64,000 nt of DNA from Planctomycetota bacterium (GCA_016712565.1 JADJQU010000001.1:248001-312000); one strand, 5' to 3'; shown: positions 8,055-17,332, counted from the first letter of the stretch. Notes: a model not told the origin generated them from the sequence alone. Numbers and translations are program-made.

Positions 8055-9014
8055 AGCCGCCACCGCGGTCGGGGGGACCTCCGGGAGGCTCGGGGGCACG
8101 CGGCCGGCCATGGCCGTGGCCCAGTCCATGGTGAAGCGCGCGTTGATCTCGCTCATGGGGTTGAGCACGCTCGCCACGCCTTCGCCCGCGCCGTCGGGGC
8201 GGCGGTGGCGGTAGGCATCGATGCCGAAGGGCCCGAAGTAGCCCGCGGTGAACAGGGCGCGGCCCGCGGCTTCCACCATCTCCTCCAGGCGGCGGTCGTC
8301 CTCGCGGCCGACGCCGCCGCGTTCCGCGAGTTCCGTGCGCGTCCAGGCGCCGTGGGCCGTGGTGGCCTGGAAGCAGGGCGGCGAGATCGAGACTTCACCC
8401 CGAGGGCCGACCCAGGCCGAACGCGTGTACTCGACCGTCACGGTGACCCAGGGTTCGATCACCAGGGGCCCGATGCGCAGGGAGGCCGCCAGCCAGGCCA
8501 GTTCGCTCTCGCTGGGGCGGCCCGCGGCCAGGCGGCGTCGTCCGCGGCCTGCGGCTCCGAAGGTGCGGCGGGCGAGCCAGCCCCCGCGGGCCGGCCGGGC
8601 GAGCAGCGAAAGGGCCGTGTCCAGGTCCAGGGCCACGTGCTTCTCGAAACTCCCGCCGGCGTGGGGTTCGCGGACTCGGGCGGCGAAGTCCCGGGCGTTC
8701 ACCGCGCGCAGCACGGAGAGCTCCGGGCCCTGGACCGGCCGTGCGCCGGCCCGCCGCAACAGGGTCAAGGCCCGCGGCGTGGGGCTCCAGGCGTAGCCCG
8801 GAAGTTCCCGCGCGCGCGACGCCTCGGCGCCGCCCTGCGCGAGGAGCTCCTCGGTGACGACCACATCCCCGGGCAGGACCAACTCCCCGAGGAGCCGGCG
8901 GCCCTCGCGAGCCGAGAGGTCGGCCAGGTGGCGCGTGGGCGCGTAGGCTCCGCGGGCGCCGAGTTCGTGCTCGGCATCGAGGTTCAGGACCCAGGCGCGC
9001 GGTGCTCGCTCCAT
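8022..9014 (-). CDS. ATP-grasp-like protein of unknown substrate
   Basis: The protein is 330 aa. Its second half has ATP-grasp features: W-L-A-R-R-T-F-G-A-A-G-R-G-R-R-R (basic nucleotide-binding loop, about residue 155), G-P-L-V-I-E-P-W-V (about 185), and the metal-binding L-N-P-M-S-E-I-N-A-R-F-T-M near 290, which resembles the E-x-N-x-R block of carboxylate-amine ligases. ATP-grasp enzymes typically join a carboxylate to an amine or thiol through an acyl phosphate. The start is set at ATG 9014, not 9056, because AGGGAGG lies 8 bases upstream of it. The C-terminus overlaps the convergent SGNH-like gene by 33 bases. No pathway neighbour indicates the substrate. Confidence 0.72.
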   Translation of the reverse strand: MERAPRAWVLNLDAEHELGARGAYAPTRHLADLSAREGRRLLGELVLPGDVVVTEELLAQGGAEASRARELPGYAWSPTPRALTLLRRAGARPVQGPELSVLRAVNARDFAARVREPHAGGSFEKHVALDLDTALSLLARPARGGWLARRTFGAAGRGRRRLAAGRPSESELAWLAASLRIGPLVIEPWVTVTVEYTRSAWVGPRGEVSISPPCFQATTAHGAWTRTELAERGGVGREDDRRLEEMVEAAGRALFTAGYFGPFGIDAYRHRRPDGAGEGVASVLNPMSEINARFTMDWATAMAGRVPPSLPEVPPTAVAASAPQDEALGR

Positions 9015-9047
9015 CTTGGCTGCCTCCCTGGGCGGTCCGGAAACGAC

Positions 9048-9080
9048 GATCGGCATGCCGCCGGGGGCGACATGCCGATC
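9048..9080 (-). terminator. Hairpin after the matrixin gene
   Basis: Perfect 10-bp arms, GATCGGCATG at 9048-9057 and CATGCCGATC at 9071-9080, enclose a 13-base GC-rich loop. The hairpin starts 30 bases past the matrixin stop on the minus strand. There is no U-run, so intrinsic termination is uncertain. It also overlaps the upstream leader of the ATP-grasp-like gene. Confidence 0.4.
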
Positions 9081-9110
9081 TCGCGGGTAAGCTACGCGCC
9101 CCGCCGGGGC

Positions 9111-10472
9111 TCACGGGCAGAACTTGATCTGAATCGCGTTCGAAAGGCTGACCGGAATTCCGTCCGGCGACTGGGGGTCCCGTCCCCAGACCTGGAAGTT
9201 GCGGAACGAGCCCACGTCGAAGGCCCCGAAGTTGAACGAGTACGAGGAGTACCCGAACACGTCGAAGACGAACGGCGGACTGCGCACGATCGGCGCAGCG
9301 AGGCACAGGGTCCCGCCCTGGAACGGCGTGGAGGCCGGCCCGTTGTTGCTGTACAGGAACAGGCCGGGCTTGTTGGGCACGCCGCCGTTGCATTCGATGG
9401 TCATCGTGCCGCCGCCGATCGCCAGGCTGTTCGAATCGGGCGTCGTCACGGCGGGGACCTGGCCGACCGAGTTCAGCTTGCCCACGCAGTAATTGAGCGG
9501 CTTGGGGCAGACGCTCGGGTCGTAGGGCAGCATGTTGGACAGGGACGTGTGCGCGAACACGTTCTGGTTGCGCACGTGGATCGCGCCGATGCCCGCGGTG
9601 GCGGGCACGTTGACGTCGATCGTGTTGCCCGCGGCGGCGAGGCCCGAGACCTTGATCGGAACCGCGGCCGACGCGGCCGTCGGCGAGCTGGACGTGAACC
9701 AGACTTCGTTCCCGTTGGCCGGGAAGTTCGTGCCGGTGATGCGGATCGGGGTGCCCGACCCGGTGAAGCTCGTGATCGTGACCTTGCCCGCGGACTTGAC
9801 GCCGTAGAGCGCCTGCACGCCGGCAATGTCGTCCCCCTCGATCGAGCGCACCGAAACGTCCAGGGGAGCCGCGGTGGCCTCCATGGTCGAGCCGCCGATG
9901 GGCGTGTGCCCCAGGCCGAGCGCGTGACCGTACTCGTGGCAGCCGATGGCCTGGATGTCGAACGTGTTGCCCCCGCCCGAGATGAAGCTCGGACCGTCGG
10001 CCCACTCCCAGGTCGAGTAGTACAGGATGCGCCAGCCGCCGGGCGTGCCGGGCAATTCGGTGAACGCCAGCACGCCGCCGTTGGAGCCCGCCAGCTTGGA
10101 GATGATGTTCTGTCCCATCACGCCCGACGAAGTGGCGAGGCCCGCGTAGGCCGCATCGAAGTTCGCGCCGCCGGAGCCGAGCACGACCTGGGAGGGATCG
10201 CCCAAGCCGTTGCCGACCGGTTGCGAGTTCCACTCGGCGCAGGCCTTCCAAAGCGCCTGGACGGCGCCCAGCGTGCCGGGGTAGTTCACCGAGGCGACCG
10301 TGTTGTCGTTGGCCGTCGGGTCGGTGAAGTTGTTGAAGACGCGGAAATCACGCTCGTTGAGGTTCAGCAGGTTGCCGTCGAACGTGTAGGCCTCGAGGGA
10401 CGACGCGCCGAAGAACAGCGCGCCGGAGGCGACCAGGGCCGCGGGGAGGATCAGGAGTCTTGCGTGTTTCAT
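9111..10472 (-). CDS. Secreted matrixin-type zinc metalloprotease with TIG-like and shared C-terminal module
   Basis: The protein is 453 aa. A signal peptide occupies about residues 1-28. A metzincin/matrixin catalytic domain carries the zinc site C-H-E-Y-G-H-A-L-G-L-G-H at 178-189 (H-E-x-x-H-x-x-G-x-x-H) and a following S-T-M Met-turn. An IPT/TIG-like beta domain follows at about 229-310. The last 120 residues are a divergent copy of the module seen in four other proteins here (Y-C-V-G-K-L-N-S-V-G at its start, then N-K-P-G-L-F-L-Y and P-F-Q-G-G-T-L-C). The product is expected to cleave proteins outside the cytoplasm. Its ATG lies 12 bases after the stop of the small secreted gene upstream, so the two are probably one operon. 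No obvious Cys-switch propeptide is visible. Confidence 0.9.
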   Translation of the reverse strand: MKHARLLILPAALVASGALFFGASSLEAYTFDGNLLNLNERDFRVFNNFTDPTANDNTVASVNYPGTLGAVQALWKACAEWNSQPVGNGLGDPSQVVLGSGGANFDAAYAGLATSSGVMGQNIISKLAGSNGGVLAFTELPGTPGGWRILYYSTWEWADGPSFISGGGNTFDIQAIGCHEYGHALGLGHTPIGGSTMEATAAPLDVSVRSIEGDDIAGVQALYGVKSAGKVTITSFTGSGTPIRITGTNFPANGNEVWFTSSSPTAASAAVPIKVSGLAAAGNTIDVNVPATAGIGAIHVRNQNVFAHTSLSNMLPYDPSVCPKPLNYCVGKLNSVGQVPAVTTPDSNSLAIGGGTMTIECNGGVPNKPGLFLYSNNGPASTPFQGGTLCLAAPIVRSPPFVFDVFGYSSYSFNFGAFDVGSFRNFQVWGRDPQSPDGIPVSLSNAIQIKFCP

Positions 10473-10484
10473 GTGGAATTCCCC

Positions 10485-11054
10485 CTACTTCCCTTCGGTC
10501 CGAGGGCGGGAGCCGGCGAGCCGCGTGATTTCCTGATCGAGGTCGGCGAGGCGCCAATTGCCCGCGAGCGCGTAGCCGTTGCCGCGACCCTGCACGATCT
10601 CGTCGCCGCGCTGCGTGAAGACGCGGTAGAGGCCGCCGTGGCTGGCGTAGAGCGCATTGGCCGACAGCCCGTTGCCCAGGTCGTCGACGTGCTTGAAGAA
10701 GGCCACCACGCGGTTGCCCACCTGGATGTCCGCCGCCGCCGGCGCTTCGGAGTTGTAAGCCCCCTGCTTGGGCGAGATCATCCCGCCCGGGAAGGTCACG
10801 TCCACGGTCAGCGGACCGTCGCTGGAGAGGGAACGGCCCTCGATGGTCAGCGTCGTGAAGTAGAGCTCCTGGACCTGCCCGGCCTTGTCGCCGTCGGTGC
10901 GGAAGACCTTGGCGGCCTTGATGGTGCCCAGGACGGCGTCGTCGGTGGACGCAACCATCTGGGGGAGGTCGAGGCGCACGATCTGCGCCACGGCCATCCC
11001 GGCGAGGACGACGACGGCCAGCGCGGCGTAGGCGCGAGGTGTGTGGAAGACCAT
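10485..11054 (-). CDS. Small exported protein paired with the matrixin protease
   Basis: The protein is 189 aa from ATG 11054 with an N-terminal hydrophobic segment (A-Y-A-A-L-A-V-V-V-L-A-G-M-A-V-A) that looks like a signal peptide. I recognise no family. The mature part is predicted beta-rich, with alternating hydrophobics such as V-G-N-R-V-V-A-F-F-K and a final basic, proline-containing tail. An upstream GTG at 11129 is in frame but would put 25 polar residues before the signal sequence. It is separated from the protease by 12 bases. A chaperone, inhibitor or substrate role for the protease is possible, but this is inference from position only. Confidence 0.8.
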   Translation of the reverse strand: MVFHTPRAYAALAVVVLAGMAVAQIVRLDLPQMVASTDDAVLGTIKAAKVFRTDGDKAGQVQELYFTTLTIEGRSLSSDGPLTVDVTFPGGMISPKQGAYNSEAPAAADIQVGNRVVAFFKHVDDLGNGLSANALYASHGGLYRVFTQRGDEIVQGRGNGYALAGNWRLADLDQEITRLAGSRPRTEGK

Positions 11055-11264
11055 GGGTGACGTGTGTTGGGACTGCCTCTGGAGGTGCGGAGACCGGACC
11101 CCCGCCGCGGTGCGACGGGAGGGGCTCACATGGAAATAACATACCAGGGACCCCGCTGAACCGGGGCTTCGGCCTGACGGAGCGCTCCAGGCCCCAACTT
11201 GGGCCTCGCGGAGCCCCTTCCCGCCGACGCGGAAGCGGCCCAGGGGTACCCGATGACGGTCCCG

Positions 11265-13721
11265 CTAGTGTTCGCCGACTTCGCCCGGGACGCCGACGGG
11301 CGGATCCAAGGGACCGTACGGACCGGTCGAACCGTGACGCGCGGCCTCGGCATCGTCGGGATGGGCCTGGATCCAGGCCCCGAGCCAACTCGGCCCCCGC
11401 GGATCTCCCGCGCGGACAGCGGCCAGGGCCCGCAGACGCAGGAAGTCCCCGCGCCCCGATTGGATCTCCAGCAGGGCCTCGACCTCCGCCAGGGCGCGGG
11501 CGGGCTCCGCCGCACGGAGCCAGGCTTCGGCGAGCCACAGGCGGGCCTGCAGGTCGTAGGGCGTCGCGCCGGCCACGCGCGCCAGTCGTTCGGCCGCCTC
11601 CCGGTAGCGCAGGAACTCCCAGTCGCACCGCGCGGCGGCCCGCTGCAGGGCGGGCCAGGAGGGATGGGCGTCGGCAATGGGCTCTGCGAAGCTCCCCAGT
11701 CCGTCGAGATCCCGCTTCGCCTCCAAGACGGCCGCCACGAATTCGACGAGTTCGCGCTCGAAGCCCGCGGGCTCCCGGCCCAGGGCGGACTGGCGCAGCA
11801 GCTCCAGGGCGCGCGGGTCGAGTTCCGTGCCCACGGCCCGCGATTCGAAGGGCGACGAGGCCGCCTGGGCCTCGCACAAGAGCAGCAAGGCGCGGGCGGT
11901 GGCGCCGGCCTCGCCGCGCACCAGGCGCGCGGCGGTTTGAACGCGAGCGGCCTTTTCCCTCTCGAAGCGCGTCAAGCGCAGTCTCGCCAGCGGGCCCCCC
12001 CAGGAGCGTGCTCCGGCCGCGAGTTGCGGCCCGGTTCCGGCCGTGTCGATCCCGATCGTCAGGTCCTCGAGGTGCGAGCACGAAGCACGCACGCGCTCGC
12101 CCCAGGGGAGCGCGGCGATGTCCTCACGCGCGGGCAGCCAGCCCAGGACGCGCAGTCCCGGCCGGTCCGCGGCTGCGCGGGGCGTGAGGCAGGCGCTGCT
12201 GTACGCCGGCGCTTCCACCGGGGGGCAGACGATCACCCCGGGAGCCCCGGAGTCCTCGCTGGCCCCCCAGGTGTGGTCGAACAGGAAGGTGGCGCCCTGG
12301 GGCCACGGGGCGTCGTCGAACAAGGCGCTTTTCAGCTCGCCCAGGAGTTCGGCGGACCACGGCGCGACGAACCACGCGTGGGTGACCCCGAACACCTGCA
12401 GCAGCGTGGCGCGCTCCAGCGTGGGCAGGCCCGCCACCACCACGCAGTCGCGCTCCCGCGGCTCGCTCAGGGCATTGCGCCAGCGCAGCTCTTCCGCCGG
12501 CGACTCGTCGAGCGTGGGCGTGAGCAACCGCCGATCGAGCGTTGCCACGCGACCGCGGCCGGCTTGGAGTTCCACGGTCAAGAGGCCCTCGGGCGTGTCC
12601 CGGGCCCAAAGGATCTGCGGCATCACCCTTTCCCAAGGCGAGGGCGAGTGAATCGTCCAGGGCGACTGGCGTGCCACGAACAGCGCGCAAGCCGCGGGCA
12701 CGGCGAGGCAGGCGAGCCGGCCGGTGAGCGGGATCTTCCAGCGCAGGCCTGCCCACGCCGCCCCGACGGCCGCCGCCAGGGCGCCTATGTCCGCGCGCTC
12801 GGAGGCCAGTCGCAGGGCGCTCCCGACGTCCTCGCCGCCGAAGAGCGATCCATTGGGGATCCAGAGCGCCGCCAGTCCCGCGCCCAGCAGCACGTGGCCC
12901 AGGGCCGCCGCTCCGCGCGCGCAACTGAGGGCCACGCCGACGCACAGGAACGAGAGGCCCTGCGTGCGCGCGGCGAACAGGCCGTCGTAGAGCAGCGTTC
13001 CACGGTCCTCGGAGGACAGGCCGAAGCGCCCCAAGAGCGCGTCGTAGGCGCGCGGCAGGCTCGCGCTCTCCAGGAACCCGAGACCGAACCCCGCCAGGGT
13101 CGCGGCCAGGACCAGCAGCAGCGGGGAGAGGAGCGGCCGGTGGCGCCAGGCTTGCACGAGCGGTCCGAAGGCCAGGGCGCCCAGGACCAACGACAGCAGG
13201 GCCACGCAGCCGAAGACGGTTTCGTCGTCGCGGGTTCCGCCCCCGAACAGGCACAGGCGCGAGCGCAGGGCCTCCGCGGCGATCGTGACACCGGCGCCGC
13301 ACAGGAACAGGGCGATCGGCGCTGCGCCCGGCTCGGCGGGCGTCGCCGGCGCCGGGTCGTCCGCGCGTCGTTCCCGCAGGGTCCACAGCAGGCCGAAACC
13401 CGCGACGAGGGAGGCGAGCCAGGCGGCTTGCGAGTGCAGGCCCAGCACGTCGATCCCCGCCAGGCCGTGCAGCGCAAAGCCGAGGGCCGCGCCGCAGAGC
13501 CAGCCCGGCAGCGGGCTGCGGGCCCCGGCGCGGAGCGCGGGCTGGCCGTAGAGGGCCAGGGCGATCACGGTCAACGCGCCCATGCGCCACAGACCCACCC
13601 GGGCTCCGCTGGGCGCCATCCACTCCTCGAGCGTGATTCCCGCCGGCGGGCGGGCCAGCGAGAGGAGCACCCCGCCGACGACACCGAATCCAAGCGCGCG
13701 CCAACTCATTCCACGCCACAT
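11265..13721 (-). CDS. Polytopic membrane protein with C-terminal TPR-like region
   Basis: The protein is about 818 aa. The first 400 residues hold roughly ten hydrophobic segments in the style of spermidine-synthase-like or MFS-like membrane domains, followed by a soluble region. The last 200 residues are helical and Ala/Leu/Arg-rich with TPR-like units (for example R-L-W-L-A-E-A-W-L-R-A-A-E-P-A-R-A-L). ATGs at 13721 and 13709 both fit. GGTGGA lies about 10 bases before the first. The frame is open to 15146 only because it runs antisense-like through the MFS gene region. A fused spermidine-synthase-type membrane protein is one possibility, but I see no convincing SAM motif. Confidence 0.8.
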   Translation of the reverse strand: MWRGMSWRALGFGVVGGVLLSLARPPAGITLEEWMAPSGARVGLWRMGALTVIALALYGQPALRAGARSPLPGWLCGAALGFALHGLAGIDVLGLHSQAAWLASLVAGFGLLWTLRERRADDPAPATPAEPGAAPIALFLCGAGVTIAAEALRSRLCLFGGGTRDDETVFGCVALLSLVLGALAFGPLVQAWRHRPLLSPLLLVLAATLAGFGLGFLESASLPRAYDALLGRFGLSSEDRGTLLYDGLFAARTQGLSFLCVGVALSCARGAAALGHVLLGAGLAALWIPNGSLFGGEDVGSALRLASERADIGALAAAVGAAWAGLRWKIPLTGRLACLAVPAACALFVARQSPWTIHSPSPWERVMPQILWARDTPEGLLTVELQAGRGRVATLDRRLLTPTLDESPAEELRWRNALSEPRERDCVVVAGLPTLERATLLQVFGVTHAWFVAPWSAELLGELKSALFDDAPWPQGATFLFDHTWGASEDSGAPGVIVCPPVEAPAYSSACLTPRAAADRPGLRVLGWLPAREDIAALPWGERVRASCSHLEDLTIGIDTAGTGPQLAAGARSWGGPLARLRLTRFEREKAARVQTAARLVRGEAGATARALLLLCEAQAASSPFESRAVGTELDPRALELLRQSALGREPAGFERELVEFVAAVLEAKRDLDGLGSFAEPIADAHPSWPALQRAAARCDWEFLRYREAAERLARVAGATPYDLQARLWLAEAWLRAAEPARALAEVEALLEIQSGRGDFLRLRALAAVRAGDPRGPSWLGAWIQAHPDDAEAARHGSTGPYGPLDPPVGVPGEVGEH

Positions 13722-13781
13722 TACCAACGCGTCCACCCAGCCACGGACACGGCCGCGGCAATTCCCTGGCAAGCTGCCCAC

Positions 13782-13800
13782 CCCGGGTACGGAACCCGGG
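13782..13800 (-). terminator. Short GC hairpin between the MFS gene and the membrane/TPR gene
   Basis: CCCGGGT (13782-13788) and ACCCGGG (13794-13800) flank a 5-base loop in the 146-base gap downstream of the MFS stop. A second small inverted repeat follows. There is no U-run, so a terminator role is tentative. Confidence 0.3.
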
Positions 13801-13867
13801 CCGGTCGGCGTCCGGCCACGGGCGGGCCTGACGCGGACCCTGGCTGCGGCGGCCGGCCTCGAACTTT

Positions 13868-15193
13868 TCAGGACCCGCGCGCGGCGGATTCCAGGCGCGC
13901 CACGCTGGCGCGGTAGGCGGGCAGACCGAGAAACAGCGTCAGGGCCGCGGCGATCTCGATCAGCGGAACGGTGGAGGCGAGCGAAAGGTGCAGGCTCTTT
14001 TCGTCCGCGAACACGTGGTCGGTCACCAGGGCCACCAGGGTCGGTCCCAGGCCCAGTCCCACGGCATTGATGGCCAGGAGGTACACGGCGGACACCTGTC
14101 CCCGCATTCGATCGGGCACCGCGTCCGCCAGGGCCGCGGCGGCCACGCCCCAGGGCAGGCTGGAGGCGCAGGTGAACAGGGCCAGGAGCACCGCGCAGGT
14201 TCGCGGGCTGTCCACCCAGGGGAACGCGGCTCCCAGGGGCGCCAGGAGCAGCGCCGCGGCCAGGGCCACCCGCAGGTTGGCGTCCAGCACCCCGCGGCGC
14301 TTGAGTCGATCGGCGATGCGGCCGCCGCCCACCACGCCGAGCACGCCCGCCACCAGCACGATCGGGCCGTAGATCTCGCCGATGGTCGCCGGGCTCCAGC
14401 CGTGGCGGCGTTCGAGGAAGGTGGGGATCCAGTAGGCCGTGGCGTAGCCGGCGAGCGAGAGCAGGGCGAAGCCGCCGTGGTGACCCCAAAGGAAGCCGCG
14501 GCGCTCCCGGTAGAACGCGATCAGGGCGCCCCAGCCCTCGCGCGAAGCGGGAGCGCGCCGCGGGGGCTCTCGCACGGTGGCGAACAGCAGGGCGGCGACG
14601 ATGCCGCTGGCGCCGAGCAGCAGGAACACCGCCTGCCAGGGTCGCACCGCCCCGATCAGGGGCAGTTCCACCATCTCCGAGGTGCCCGCCCGGTGGACCA
14701 GGGCCCCGCCCAGGGAGATGGCGAGACTGGAGCCCAGGTAGATGCCGCTGGAGTAGACGCCCAGGGCCGTCGCCCGGCGCTCCGCCGGGATCTCGTCGGC
14801 GATCATGGAATAGGCGGCGGGGGACAGCGCCGCCTCGCCGACACCGACCCCCATGCGAGCCAGGAACAGGCCGCCGAAGGACTTGGCCATGCCACAGGCG
14901 GCGGTCATGGCGCTCCACAGCACGAAGCCCCCCGCCGCGAGGCCGCGGCGCGAGCCCCGGTCCGCCAGGGGGCCGATCAGCACGCCGATCAACGTGTAGA
15001 ACAGGGCGAAGGACAGGCCCATCAGCAAACTGAGCTGCGTGTCGCTGAGGCCCAAGTCGCGCTTGATGGGCGTGACCAGCAGGCTGATCACCTGCCGATC
15101 GACGAAGGCGAACGTGTAGGCCAGCGTGAGCACGGCCACCGTCCACCAGCCCCTCAGACGGCTCCGCGACTCCCTGGGAGCCTGTTCACCCAT
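13868..15193 (-). CDS. Major facilitator superfamily transporter (Spinster-like)
   Basis: The 441-aa protein has 12 predicted membrane helices. It shows the MFS loop 2-3 signature G-P-L-A-D-R-G-S-R-R, the TM1 segment L-A-Y-T-F-A-F-V-D-R-Q common in Spinster-type transporters, R-x-G-V-G-V-G-E-A in TM4, and a second-half G-G-G-R-I-A-D-R-L-K-R-R. The start is the ATG at 15193, 57 bases from the divergent mutY start, so both promoters must lie in that short gap. Spinster-like carriers move lipids or organic acids. The substrate cannot be read from sequence. Confidence 0.92.
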   Translation of the reverse strand: MGEQAPRESRSRLRGWWTVAVLTLAYTFAFVDRQVISLLVTPIKRDLGLSDTQLSLLMGLSFALFYTLIGVLIGPLADRGSRRGLAAGGFVLWSAMTAACGMAKSFGGLFLARMGVGVGEAALSPAAYSMIADEIPAERRATALGVYSSGIYLGSSLAISLGGALVHRAGTSEMVELPLIGAVRPWQAVFLLLGASGIVAALLFATVREPPRRAPASREGWGALIAFYRERRGFLWGHHGGFALLSLAGYATAYWIPTFLERRHGWSPATIGEIYGPIVLVAGVLGVVGGGRIADRLKRRGVLDANLRVALAAALLLAPLGAAFPWVDSPRTCAVLLALFTCASSLPWGVAAAALADAVPDRMRGQVSAVYLLAINAVGLGLGPTLVALVTDHVFADEKSLHLSLASTVPLIEIAAALTLFLGLPAYRASVARLESAARGS

Positions 15194-15250
15194 GGCGTAT
15201 GGTGTAGCCGCCGCGCGCCAAGGGCGCGAGGGCGCGACCCAAGAACCGGC

Positions 15251-16318
15251 ATGGCGACGAGAGCGGAATCCGGCGCGCACGCCGTGCTGCGAAAGGCGCT
15301 GCTCGCGTGGTATCGGGACGCGCGCCGCGACTTGCCCTGGCGCCGCACCCGGGACCCCTACGGCATCTGGATCTCGGAGACGATGCTGCAGCAGACGCGG
15401 GTCGAGACCGTGCTCGCCTACTGGCCGCGGTTCCTGGCGCGCTTTCCGGACGTGGAGAGCCTCGCCCGCGCCTCCGAGGAGGACGTGCTCGCCGCCTGGA
15501 GCGGCCTGGGTTACTACCGCCGGGCCCGGGCCCTGCGCGTCGCGGCTGGAGCCCTGGTCGAGCAGCACGGCGGCCGGTTTCCGCGCGACCTGCAGGGGGC
15601 CCTGGGCCTGGCCGGCGTGGGGCGCTACACGGCCGGGGCCGTGCTCTCCATCGCCCACGACGATCGCCTGCCCGTGGTGGACGGCAACGTGGCGCGCGTC
15701 TTCTCGCGGCTGTTCGCCCTGGAGGACCTGCCCCAATCCCCCGGGGGCCAGCGCAGGCTGTGGAGCCTGGCGGAGGAACTGCTCCCGCCGGGCGGCAGCC
15801 CGGGGGAGTGGAACCAGGCCTTGATGGAGCTCGGGGCCCTGGTTTGCACGCCCCGCGAGCCCACCTGCGGGCAGTGCCCGGTGGCCCGCCTGTGCCTGGC
15901 ACGGGCCCAGGGTCGGGCGGCGAGCCTGCCTCGCCCCAAGCCCCGGCCCACGACCCTCGACGTGCGCTTGGAGGTCCTTTGGGTGCGCCGCGGCGGCGCC
16001 ACGCTGGTGGAGCGTCGCCCCGACGACGCCTCGCGCCTGGCGGGGCTCTTCGAGCTGCCCACGCGCGAAACGGGGACCCGGAGCGGCCTGTTTCCAGAGG
16101 CGTGGTCCGTGGCGGGTCTGTTTCTTCCCGGTGAGGAGCTCCTGCGCGTGCGCCACGCCATCACGCGCCACCGCATCGAGGCCGTGGTGCGCGCGGCCCG
16201 CCTGGCCACGGGCCGCGGGCTTCCAGGACGATTCGCCTGGCACCGGCCCGGCGCTCCGGAGGGCGCCGCGCTCACGGGAATGGCCAAGAAAGTGCTGGCG
16301 CGCGGGGGCGCGGCGTAA
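15251..16318 (+). CDS. mutY: A/G-specific adenine DNA glycosylase
   Basis: This enzyme removes adenine mispaired with 8-oxoguanine or guanine. The 355-aa protein has the six-helix glycosylase domain with P-Y-G-I-W-I-S-E-T-M-L-Q-Q-T-R (about residues 36-50), the helix-hairpin-helix and catalytic segment V-G-R-Y-T-A-G-A and V-V-D-G-N-V-A-R-V (catalytic Asp at about 141), and the four-cysteine [4Fe-4S] loop C-x6-C-x2-C-x5-C at about 200-216. A C-terminal NUDIX-like domain for 8-oxoG recognition spans about 235-350. The ATG at 15251 is used. It is the first gene of a plus-strand run. Confidence 0.96.
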   Translation: MATRAESGAHAVLRKALLAWYRDARRDLPWRRTRDPYGIWISETMLQQTRVETVLAYWPRFLARFPDVESLARASEEDVLAAWSGLGYYRRARALRVAAGALVEQHGGRFPRDLQGALGLAGVGRYTAGAVLSIAHDDRLPVVDGNVARVFSRLFALEDLPQSPGGQRRLWSLAEELLPPGGSPGEWNQALMELGALVCTPREPTCGQCPVARLCLARAQGRAASLPRPKPRPTTLDVRLEVLWVRRGGATLVERRPDDASRLAGLFELPTRETGTRSGLFPEAWSVAGLFLPGEELLRVRHAITRHRIEAVVRAARLATGRGLPGRFAWHRPGAPEGAALTGMAKKVLARGGAA

Positions 16319-16374
16319 CCGCGCCCACTTGGTTGTTCCCTGGGTGGGGGCCGCGGGTATGCTCCCGTCCAACC

Positions 16375-17301
16375 ATGATTCGCATGCCGGCACTGCTCCA
16401 CGAAAAGCCCGCGGCGCCGCTCTCGGCCCAGGGCATCACGATCGTCGTGCCGGTCTACAACGAGGAGAAGGGCGTCGAGGGCGTGCTGGAGCGCCTTTCC
16501 GCGCTGGACCTCGGCGCACCGGTGGAGATCCTGGCCGTCAACGACGGATCCCAGGACGGCACCGCGGCGGTCCTGGATCGCATCCGCCCGCGGCTCCCCG
16601 GACTGCGCGTGGTGACCCATGCCGCGAACCAGGGCTATGGCGCGGCCCTGAAGACCGGATTCACCCACGCCAAGCACGAGGTGGTGGTGATCACCGACGC
16701 GGACGGCACCTATCCCGAGGACCGCATCGTGGACCTGCTGCGCTGCATCGACGATGGGGCCGAGATGGCCGTCGGCGCGCGACTGGGGGAGAACGTGCAC
16801 ATCCCCCTGATCCGCCGCCCCGCCAAGGCCTGCCTGCGGCGGCTGGCGTCGTTCCTGGCGGGCACGCCGATCCCGGACCTGAACTCGGGCCTGAGGGCCT
16901 TTCGCCGCGAACTGGTGCTCGCCTACCGGCCGATCCTGCCCCAGGGATTTTCCTTCACCACGACGATCACGCTGGCGGCCCTGACCAACGGCCACCGGGT
17001 CGACTACGTCAGCGTCAACTACGCCCAGCGCCACGGCCGTTCGAAGATCCGCCCGATCAAGGACACGCTGGGGTTCACGGGGCTGATCGTCCGCACCGTG
17101 CTGTACTTCAACCCGTTGAAGGTCTTCTACCCGATCGCGGGGTTGATCCTGCTGGCCCTGTGCGGGTCCCTGTACTACGACATGTTCGTCGAAGAGCCGC
17201 CCAACCTCGCCGACAAGTCGGTGCTCCTGTTCGTCCTGTTCGTCCAAGTGCTGGCGGTCGGTCTGCTGGCCGACCTGATCGAAAAACGCTCGCGGCTGTG
17301 A
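16375..17301 (+). CDS. Family 2 glycosyltransferase, dolichol-phosphate-mannose-synthase-like
   Basis: The protein is 308 aa. The GT-A domain starts I-V-V-P-V-Y-N-E-E-K-G (about residue 23), has V-N-D-G-S-Q-D-G-T (about 55) and the metal-binding D-A-D-G-T-Y-P (about 105). It ends in two hydrophobic segments (about 245-300). This layout matches polyprenyl-phosphate sugar transferases of the DPM1/GtrB type, which load a sugar onto a lipid carrier. A flippase-like gene lies in the same run at 19570, which would suit lipid-linked sugar traffic. That link is inferred. ATG 16375 is preferred over the ORF start at 16333 because the glycosyltransferase fold begins directly after it. Confidence 0.9.
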   Translation: MIRMPALLHEKPAAPLSAQGITIVVPVYNEEKGVEGVLERLSALDLGAPVEILAVNDGSQDGTAAVLDRIRPRLPGLRVVTHAANQGYGAALKTGFTHAKHEVVVITDADGTYPEDRIVDLLRCIDDGAEMAVGARLGENVHIPLIRRPAKACLRRLASFLAGTPIPDLNSGLRAFRRELVLAYRPILPQGFSFTTTITLAALTNGHRVDYVSVNYAQRHGRSKIRPIKDTLGFTGLIVRTVLYFNPLKVFYPIAGLILLALCGSLYYDMFVEEPPNLADKSVLLFVLFVQVLAVGLLADLIEKRSRL

Positions 17302-17332
17302 CCTTGCGTCAGGCCGCGCCGAGGTACGCGCC

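Noticed and set aside
8205..11060. Plus-strand open frame of 951 codons
   Set aside because: It is antisense to the ATP-grasp, matrixin and partner genes, which have motifs and signals; the shadow has none.
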